A stretch of 11,998 bases of DNA. It comes from JAOTYV01 sp964469835. GTDB lineage: Bacteria > Pseudomonadota > Alphaproteobacteria > UBA8366. Under the pieces are notes generated by a model. That model searched no databases. It saw nothing but the letters and a program-made list of their open reading frames with translations, and was not told where the DNA came from. A program made the translations under genes and the position numbers. The stretch is taken from positions 1-11,998 of the forward strand of contig CAYYBI010000314.1 of NCBI GenBank assembly GCA_964469835.1, given 5' to 3'. Below are positions 7,198 to 11,998 of this stretch, one piece after another; the first letter of the stretch is position 1, and each line of letters starts with the position of its first letter.

Positions 7198-8421
7198 ATG
7201 ATCGAGATAGGGCTGGGCGTCGTCGTATTTACCGGCCTCGTCACGTTTCTCGTTATCTTAATCCTGGTCGTACGATCGAAGCTGGTCGCCAGCGGCGAGG
7301 TCAGCATATCGATCGACGGCGACACAACCATCGCGGCGCCGATCGGCCTCAAGCTGCTGGGCGCGCTGGCGGAAGCCGGCGTCCATCTGCCCGCGGCCTG
7401 TGGCGGGACGGGAACGTGCGGCCAATGTCGTCTTTGGGTGCTTCAAGGCGGCGGCGCAATCCTTCCCACCGAATTGGCCCGGATCACGAAGCGCGAAGCC
7501 AGGCAAGGCGTGCGCCTCGCCTGCCAGGTAACGGTCAATCGGGACATGATCGTGCGCGTGCCAGAAGAGGTGCAAAGCGTGCGTCAATGGCAGTGCGTCG
7601 TCCGCTCAACCGAAACCATGGCAACCATGATCAAGGAGGTCGTGTTGGAACTGCCGGCCGGGGAGTCAGTGAATTTTCGCGCCGGGAGCTATATGCAGAT
7701 TACTGCGCCACCATATCGGGCGAGCTTTGCTGAATTTGATATCGCGCCGGCATACCGCGACGAGTGGGACCGCCTCGATCTTTGGCGATACCAGTCGATT
7801 TCGAAGCGATCCGCCACGCGAGCCTATTCGATGGCCAATTATAGCGGGGAAAAGGGCGTGATCATCCTCAACATCAGGATTGCCATACCGCCGCCGCGTG
7901 CGCCTCAATCGGTGCCTCCCGGCGTCGTATCGTCCTATCTTTTCAACCTTAAACCTGGCGACACGGTTGCCGTTGCCGGGCCGTACGGGCATTTCTTTGC
8001 GGCCGACACCGAGAACGAAATGATCTTCGTTGGCGGTGGCGTGGGCATGGCGCCGATGCGCGCGCATATCCTTGACCAGCTCAAGCGTGTCAAATCGAGG
8101 CGGAAGATGACATTCTGGTACGGCGCAAGGAACCGCCGCGAGATGTTCTATGTCGAGCAGTTCGACCGGCTCCAGGACGAGTATGAGAACTTCGAGTGGT
8201 TCGTCGCCCTTTCCGAGCCGAAGCCGGAGGACGGTTGGACGGGAAAGACCGGGTTTATTCATCAGGTACTCTATGAGGAATATCTCAGAGGCCATCCGGC
8301 GCCCGAAAATTGCGAATATTACGTCTGCGGTCCGCCGATGATGCTTCGCGCCGTGCTGAAGATGCTGGACAACCTTGGCGTCGACGCTGACAATATTTTC
8401 TTCGATGAATTCGGCGGCTAA
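7198..8421 (+). CDS. nqrF: Na+-translocating NADH:quinone reductase subunit F
   Basis: NqrF is the electron-entry subunit: it oxidises NADH with FAD and passes electrons to a [2Fe-2S] cluster. The 407-residue product matches the usual length. It has one N-terminal membrane helix (about 5-26). The plant-type ferredoxin domain has Cys68, Cys74, Cys77 and Cys109 as cluster ligands. The FAD-binding domain has R-A-Y-S-M-A-N-Y at 208-215. The NAD-binding domain has V-G-G-G-V-G-M-A-P-M-R at 278-288 and Y-V-C-G-P-P-M-M at 375-382. It ends in the family-typical F-F-D-E-F-G-G. A GAGAGAG-like site lies a few bases before the ATG. It closes the structural part of the operon, and apbE begins five bases after its stop. 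Confidence 0.97.
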   Translation: MIEIGLGVVVFTGLVTFLVILILVVRSKLVASGEVSISIDGDTTIAAPIGLKLLGALAEAGVHLPAACGGTGTCGQCRLWVLQGGGAILPTELARITKREARQGVRLACQVTVNRDMIVRVPEEVQSVRQWQCVVRSTETMATMIKEVVLELPAGESVNFRAGSYMQITAPPYRASFAEFDIAPAYRDEWDRLDLWRYQSISKRSATRAYSMANYSGEKGVIILNIRIAIPPPRAPQSVPPGVVSSYLFNLKPGDTVAVAGPYGHFFAADTENEMIFVGGGVGMAPMRAHILDQLKRVKSRRKMTFWYGARNRREMFYVEQFDRLQDEYENFEWFVALSEPKPEDGWTGKTGFIHQVLYEEYLRGHPAPENCEYYVCGPPMMLRAVLKMLDNLGVDADNIFFDEFGG

Positions 8422-8425
8422 TACG

Positions 8426-9487
8426 ATGGTTTCGTTTTCCGACATATCCCGAAGAGCGGTGCTCGACCGCGCCAAACGCTTCACCGTAGCGATTCCGTTT
8501 CTAAGTGTACTCGGCTGCGACGATTCCCCCGACGATGGAGCGTGGTTGATGCTGTCCGGCGCAACAATGGGGACGCGCTACCGGGTCAAGGTTGCAGGCG
8601 ACGGCCGACGCCTCGAACGACATGCAGTGGAAAGGGACATCGAAACTATTCTCGAAACGGTCAATGACCAGATGTCGACGTATCGTGCGACCTCGGAACT
8701 TTCGCGCTTCAATTCCGCCGCGTCGACAAGCTGGGTCTCCGTTTCGCCCGATACGTCGCGGGTGGCGGGAGAGGCGTTGCGTATAAGCCACCTATCGGCG
8801 GGCGCCTTCGATGTAACCATCGGTCCGCTGGTCGACCTCTGGGGCTTCGGACCCGAGACGCCACGCCCGCTGCCACCTTCGGCTGGGCGCATCCAGGCGC
8901 AACTTGGGAAGATCGGACACACGAAATTCGACGCGAGAAATGATCCGGCGGCCATGCGGAAGGCGCGGCCCGATCTGCATTTGGACCTGTGCGGTATTGC
9001 CAAGGGATTTGCCGTCGACCGGGTCGCGGAGTATCTCGAGCAAAACGGTGCAAGCCATTACCTTGTCGAGATTGGCGGCGAGATGCGGGTCCGTGGCGGC
9101 AGCCCTTACGCCGGGGCCTGGAGGATCGGCGTCGAGAAACCCGTGCCGGGCCGGCGCGCGATCCAACGTGTGGTTCGTCTGAACGATGCGGCGATCGCCA
9201 CATCCGGCGATTACCGGATTTTTTTCGAAAGCGGCGGCGCTCGGTATACCCATATCATAGACCCGCGGACGGGGCTGCCGGTCACTCATAACCTCGCTTC
9301 CGTCACGGTGGTTGCGCCGACGACCATGGCGGCAGATGCCTGGTCGACGGCCCTGATGGTGCTCGGTCCCGATCACGGTCTTCGATTGGCGGAACATCTC
9401 GAATTGGCAGCGCTCTTCATCGTCAAGACCGATGGGGGGCTCCGAGAGAGCCATACCGCCCCCTTTGGGCACGTTCTCGCAAGCTGA
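8426..9487 (+). CDS. apbE: FAD:protein FMN transferase ApbE, probable lipoprotein
   Basis: ApbE moves FMN from FAD onto the threonines of NqrB and NqrC, and its place directly after nqrF fits that job. From the ATG at 8426 it has 353 residues. Family motifs are G-A-T-M-G-T near 45-50, M-S-T-Y-R-A-T-S-E-L-S-R-F-N at 83-96, G-A-F-D-V-T-I-G-P-L-V near 126-136, D-L-C-G-I-A-K-G-F-A-V-D near 187-198, A-T-S-G-D-Y-R at 258-264, H-I-I-D-P-R-T-G at 276-283 and A-D-A-W-S-T-A at 303-309 (metal-binding Asp). The N-terminus reads S-R-R-A-V-L, then a hydrophobic run to Cys31, which suggests a lipoprotein signal, perhaps exported by Tat. Cys189 replaces the common Ser in the D-L-S-x-I-A-K-G motif. An in-frame ATG at 8375 would overlap nqrF and would hide the signal, so 8426 is preferred although its ribosome site is weak. 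Confidence 0.93.
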   Translation: MVSFSDISRRAVLDRAKRFTVAIPFLSVLGCDDSPDDGAWLMLSGATMGTRYRVKVAGDGRRLERHAVERDIETILETVNDQMSTYRATSELSRFNSAASTSWVSVSPDTSRVAGEALRISHLSAGAFDVTIGPLVDLWGFGPETPRPLPPSAGRIQAQLGKIGHTKFDARNDPAAMRKARPDLHLDLCGIAKGFAVDRVAEYLEQNGASHYLVEIGGEMRVRGGSPYAGAWRIGVEKPVPGRRAIQRVVRLNDAAIATSGDYRIFFESGGARYTHIIDPRTGLPVTHNLASVTVVAPTTMAADAWSTALMVLGPDHGLRLAEHLELAALFIVKTDGGLRESHTAPFGHVLAS

Positions 9488-9498
9488 GTGGTACTGTC

Positions 9499-9687
9499 GT
9501 GGAAGTATTTATCTTGAGTTTTTTCATCATCGTGATTGCGGCGCTCGGACTAGGGCTCGGCGCTCTTGCCAGGGGCTCCGTCCTGAAAGGAAGTTGCGGA
9601 GGACTCGGCGCGGCTATGGGGTGCGGAATTTGCCAGCCTTCTTGCAAGGCGCAGAAAATCGAGCGGACCGTTTCCCGTAATGCCTGA
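9499..9687 (+). CDS. nqrM: Na+-NQR maturation protein NqrM
   Basis: NqrM (formerly DUF539) is a small membrane protein needed in Vibrio for assembly of active Na+-NQR, probably by supplying iron to the NqrD/NqrE cysteine site. The 62-residue product starts at a GTG, has one membrane helix at about 4-24, a basic K-G-S-C-G-G-L motif at 30-36, and a Cys-rich tail with Cys33, Cys42, Cys45 and Cys49. This matches the known layout of a single helix plus conserved cysteines. It follows apbE after 11 bases and, as in gamma-proteobacterial operons, closes the nqr-apbE set. No strong ribosome binding site is seen, so it may be translated by coupling with apbE. Confidence 0.9.
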   Translation: MEVFILSFFIIVIAALGLGLGALARGSVLKGSCGGLGAAMGCGICQPSCKAQKIERTVSRNA

Positions 9688-9693
9688 CGGTTG

Positions 9694-9717
9694 CTTCGCA
9701 TGCCGCCGCATACGAAG
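9694..9717 (+). repeat. Hairpin between nqrM and the CBS gene
   Basis: CTTCG (9694-9698) pairs with CGAAG (9713-9717), and ATGC (9700-9703) pairs with GCAT (9708-9711). One mismatch separates the two blocks and the loop is CGCC. It begins seven bases after the nqrM stop. No T-run follows, so it is not a classic intrinsic terminator. It could protect the 3' end of the nqr message or attenuate readthrough into the CBS gene. Confidence 0.45.
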
Positions 9718-9743
9718 AGCATGGCCGGAATAGTGAGGAACCC

Positions 9744-10139
9744 ATGAGGTCATCGATTTCAGCCAAGGACTACATGTCTGCCGATTTGATTATCTTCGAG
9801 CCGGACATGGACATCCATCGCGCCATCGAATTGCTTTTGGAAAACAGGATTTCCGGGGGGCCGGTGGTCGATTCGCAGGGCAATCTCATTGGGGTCCTGG
9901 CGACGAAGGACTGCTTCAAGGTTGCGTTCACCGCGAGCTATCATCAGGAGCGGGGCGGCAGGGTTTCGGAGTACATGAGCGAGCCCGTGGAAACGATCGA
10001 CGCTGATACAGACATCGTTGAGGTCGCCGAGACATTTTTGAAGAGCCGTTATCGACGTTTTCCCGTCACCGCCAAGGGCCGTCTTGTCGGCCAGATCAGC
10101 CGCTACGATGTGTTGAAGGCCCTTGACGACCTTTGGTGA
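9744..10139 (+). CDS. Stand-alone two-CBS-domain protein
   Basis: The 131-residue product consists almost entirely of a pair of CBS domains (a Bateman module), which in other proteins bind adenine nucleotides such as AMP, ATP or NAD. The first runs from about 6 to 62, with S-A-K-D-Y-M at its start, I-S-G-G-P-V-V-D-S-Q-G-N-L-I-G-V at 36-51 and T-K-D near 54-56. The second runs from about 73 to 129, with V-S-E-Y-M near 74-78, R-R-F-P-V-T near 104-109, G-R-L-V-G-Q-I-S-R-Y-D-V-L at 112-124. There is no catalytic or membrane domain. GAGGA lies a few bases before the ATG. It is 56 bp after nqrM on the same strand, so it may be co-transcribed. The sensing role and any link to Na+-NQR are inferred. 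Confidence 0.88.
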   Translation: MRSSISAKDYMSADLIIFEPDMDIHRAIELLLENRISGGPVVDSQGNLIGVLATKDCFKVAFTASYHQERGGRVSEYMSEPVETIDADTDIVEVAETFLKSRYRRFPVTAKGRLVGQISRYDVLKALDDLW

Positions 10140-10326
10140 CATAGTCGCGAACAAATCGCCTTAATCCGCCTTCGAGTCGGAATGCAGGACAACGTCGCTG
10201 TGCGCCGAGGCGCAGGCTTCGGCGAGGCGGACGCTTGTGAATTGTCCCGGTGAGACGCGTCATGCCTTTTCGGTATGAAGGCTGAAACCTTTGCCTTGTT
10301 TGATCAGAAATCCTAATTCGTTACGA

Positions 10327-10473
10327 GTGTTGGGTGTGTCGCACGATACGGTACGCCGATGGTTCTCGGCATTTGGCGCCGCTGTCGGCGAGAAACTTCG
10401 GCGAAAGCGTCTAAGGCTGAACGATCTTTGGCGACTTGATGAGATGGCTTTCGCCATTCTCGGACAGCGCCGC
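10327..10473 (+). pseudogene. Decayed IS6-like transposase fragment
   Basis: About 49 codons resemble the middle of IS6/IS240-type DDE transposases. V-S-H-D-T-V-R-R-W-F-S-A-F-G is followed by L-R-R-K-R-L-R-L-N-D-L-W-R-L-D-E-M, in which the Asp of L-D-E-M is the position of the first catalytic Asp. The helix-turn-helix N-terminus before it and the D-E catalytic remainder after it are missing. Beyond about 10473 the frame no longer looks like a transposase, although it stays open to 10878 as out-of-frame reading into the ATPase gene. I found no intact terminal inverted repeats or target duplications. The flanking DNA (10140-10326 and 10474-10685) shows no gene, only a weak 6-bp stem at 10203-10224. 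It is probably a scar of an old insertion or rearrangement. Confidence 0.6.
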
Positions 10474-10685
10474 CCGAATATCGGTTGTCGGTTTATGACC
10501 GGACGTCGAGCAGGAACGCCAGAACATCGTTTCATAGCCACTACCGCACAATCTGCACTGGAGATTTACGCATTCCGCAACAGGCGCGTCCCCTCGGTTT
10601 GCAGAGAGACATTGATTCCGAAGCCCAATGCGGTTCAATTAGGTTCGGCGTTTCCGTTACAGCAAGTCCACGCAATTGCCCGCGC

Positions 10686-11998
10686 ATGCAGGAATACCAC
10701 AAGCTTCCGCTCGTCGAACTCTACACTTTGTTTGAGACAGACGAGAACGGTCTTTCCAGCGATGGGGCGGCGGCGCGCCTGCGACGCTACGGACCCAACG
10801 AACTGCGTGTCCGAAAGGAAACGCCCGAATTCGTCAAGTTCCTGCGAGAGTTCAAAAATTTCTTCGCCGTCCTGTTGATCTCCGGCGGTCTGTTAGCACT
10901 GCTTGCCGACCATCTCGATCCTGACCAGGGCAACCTCTATATCGCCTATGCGCTGTTCGGTGTCGTTCTGCTGAATGCCGCCTTCACCTACGTGCAGGAG
11001 TATCAAAGCGAAAAGATCATGGAGGGTTTTCGCCGCATGCTGCCGCAGACAGTGACGGTAATGCGTGACGACGAGGCGCAGAGCATCAAGGCGCGGGATA
11101 TCGTGCCGGGCGATGTAATCTTTCTCCATGAAGGTGATCGCGTGCCGGCTGACGCGCGGCTGATCGACCACGGTCGGCTCAAGGTCGACCTCTCCAGCTT
11201 AACCGGCGAGAGCGAACCCCAGCCTCTGGATGCCGGCGCGGTACACGATGACGTATTGCAGAGTCGCAACATGGCGTTCTCCGGCACGTTGGTGCAGTCG
11301 GGCGATGGCAAGGCACTCGTTTGTGCCACTGGTATGGCGACCCAGATTGGGAGCATCGTTGAGCTGACCAAGTCGACCGAAGAGGTCGAGACCCCCATTC
11401 GCAGAGAGCTCAATCACTTCATCCGCATCATTAGCGCCATCGCGATCTTTCTCGGCGTTCTGTTTTTCATCGTCAGCGTTGCCATCGGCCGCAACGAGTT
11501 GGCGAGCCTCATCTTTGCCATTGGCATCATCGTGGCCAACGTCCCGGAGGGACTTCTCCCAACGGTGACGCTGGCGCTGACCATGGCAAGCAAGCGCATG
11601 GCGCGCAAGAACGCCCTCATCAAGAACCTGGAAAGCGTCGAGACCCTGGGCAGTACGACCGTGATCTGTTCGGACAAGACTGGCACGCTGACCCAGAACC
11701 GGATAAGCGTGAATACGCTGGCCATCGGCGATAACGCCTACGCCGCGAGCGACCGCGGCGTGCTCGGCGATCCCGGGTTTGCGCCGGCGTTGCGGGCAAT
11801 GACGCTTTGCAACAATGCCCACGTCATCGACGGCGGCTTCTCGGGCGATGCTACCGAAGCGGCACTGCTACGCTATGCCGACGGCATGCGGCCGGTCGAC
11901 GACCTTGCGGGCTATCGGCGGTTCGACGAGCGGCCTTTCGATTCGACGCGCAAGCACATGATCACGCTGCATGAGGGTCCAGACGGCGCGAGCCGTGA
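10686..11998 (+). CDS. P-type cation-transporting ATPase, N-terminal part (runs off right edge)
   Basis: This is an ATP-driven cation pump of the P2 class. It is 437 codons long here, with no stop before the window ends. It has an N-terminal cation ATPase domain (about 3-70, with R-L-R-R-Y-G-P-N-E-L). Two membrane segments follow (about 58-75 and 86-103), then the actuator domain with L-T-G-E-S at 172-176. The M3-M4 pair carries V-A-N-V-P-E-G-L-L-P at 283-292, and the phosphorylation site C-S-D-K-T-G-T-L-T lies at 328-336 with Asp330. The start of the nucleotide domain has G-D-A-T-E-A-A-L-L and P-F-D-S-T-R-K. The Asn in V-A-N-V-P-E-G-L-L and R-M-A-R-K-N resemble Na,K-ATPase-type (P2C) pumps more than SERCA-type ones, but the ion is not proven. 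The ATG at 10686 matches where such proteins begin. The frame is open upstream, and no good ribosome binding site is seen. Confidence 0.92.
   Translation, partial: MQEYHKLPLVELYTLFETDENGLSSDGAAARLRRYGPNELRVRKETPEFVKFLREFKNFFAVLLISGGLLALLADHLDPDQGNLYIAYALFGVVLLNAAFTYVQEYQSEKIMEGFRRMLPQTVTVMRDDEAQSIKARDIVPGDVIFLHEGDRVPADARLIDHGRLKVDLSSLTGESEPQPLDAGAVHDDVLQSRNMAFSGTLVQSGDGKALVCATGMATQIGSIVELTKSTEEVETPIRRELNHFIRIISAIAIFLGVLFFIVSVAIGRNELASLIFAIGIIVANVPEGLLPTVTLALTMASKRMARKNALIKNLESVETLGSTTVICSDKTGTLTQNRISVNTLAIGDNAYAASDRGVLGDPGFAPALRAMTLCNNAHVIDGGFSGDATEAALLRYADGMRPVDDLAGYRRFDERPFDSTRKHMITLHEGPDGASR

Noticed and set aside
8375..8425. Longer apbE start overlapping nqrF
   Set aside because: The extra 17 residues look like out-of-frame nqrF, and the start at 8426 yields a lipoprotein-type leader.
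7666..8484. 272-codon minus-strand frame opposite nqrF
   Set aside because: Antisense shadow of the NqrF flavin and NAD domains; rich in Arg and His, no motif.
10474..10878. Continuation of the transposase-containing frame to 10878
   Set aside because: After about 10473 it loses transposase similarity, and from 10686 it is out of frame with the clear P-type ATPase.
11003..11822. Minus-strand frames of 100-200 codons opposite the ATPase
   Set aside because: Shadows; the plus frame contains T-G-E-S, P-E-G-L and D-K-T-G-T in correct order.
1..11998. CRISPR arrays, tRNA or rRNA genes, riboswitches, phage or defence genes
   Set aside because: No regularly spaced repeats, RNA gene signatures or relevant protein motifs were seen by eye.

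Overview
The window carries a complete, tightly packed operon for the Na+-translocating NADH:quinone oxidoreductase (Na+-NQR): nqrA-nqrB-nqrC-nqrD-nqrE-nqrF. It is followed by two maturation genes, apbE (flavin transferase) and nqrM (iron/cysteine maturation factor). The GC-rich coding and gene order point to a Gram-negative bacterium, most likely a proteobacterium. I cannot fix the class from sequence alone. No rRNA, tRNA, CRISPR array or phage gene is visible.

Layout. Positions 1-416 (minus strand) hold the start of an unrecognised multi-pass membrane protein that runs off the left edge. Positions 417-907 hold no convincing gene. Positions 908-2164 (minus) encode a CPA2-type (Kef/NapA-like) cation:proton antiporter with an Asp-Asp motif. 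A divergent control region of about 300 bp (2165-2460) contains a perfect 6-bp inverted repeat, a plausible sigma-70 promoter and a short repeated motif. The nqr operon runs from 2461 to 8421, mostly with overlapping stops and starts, and continues through apbE and nqrM to 9687. After a short hairpin comes a stand-alone two-CBS-domain protein (9744-10139). Then follows about 550 bp of accessory DNA containing a decayed IS6-like transposase fragment (about 10327-10473). From 10686 to the right edge lies the 5' part of a P-type cation ATPase whose motifs resemble the P2C (Na,K-ATPase-like) group more than the Ca2+-ATPase group. It has no stop codon inside the window.

How the genes work together. 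NqrA-F oxidise NADH, reduce quinone and export Na+. ApbE attaches FMN to the threonines of the D-G-L-T-G-A-T motifs, present identically in NqrB and NqrC. NqrM is needed to build the Cys-coordinated iron centre of NqrD/NqrE. The divergent antiporter could spend or shape the resulting Na+/H+ gradients, and the P-type ATPase may handle Na+, K+ or another cation. The region therefore reads as a sodium/monovalent-cation bioenergetics locus. Co-function of the antiporter, CBS protein and ATPase with Na+-NQR is inferred from position only.

I found no clearly new type of system. The least ordinary parts are the clustering of a Na+ pump, an antiporter, a CBS sensor and a P2C-like ATPase, the control region before nqrA, and the transposase scar next to the ATPase gene.
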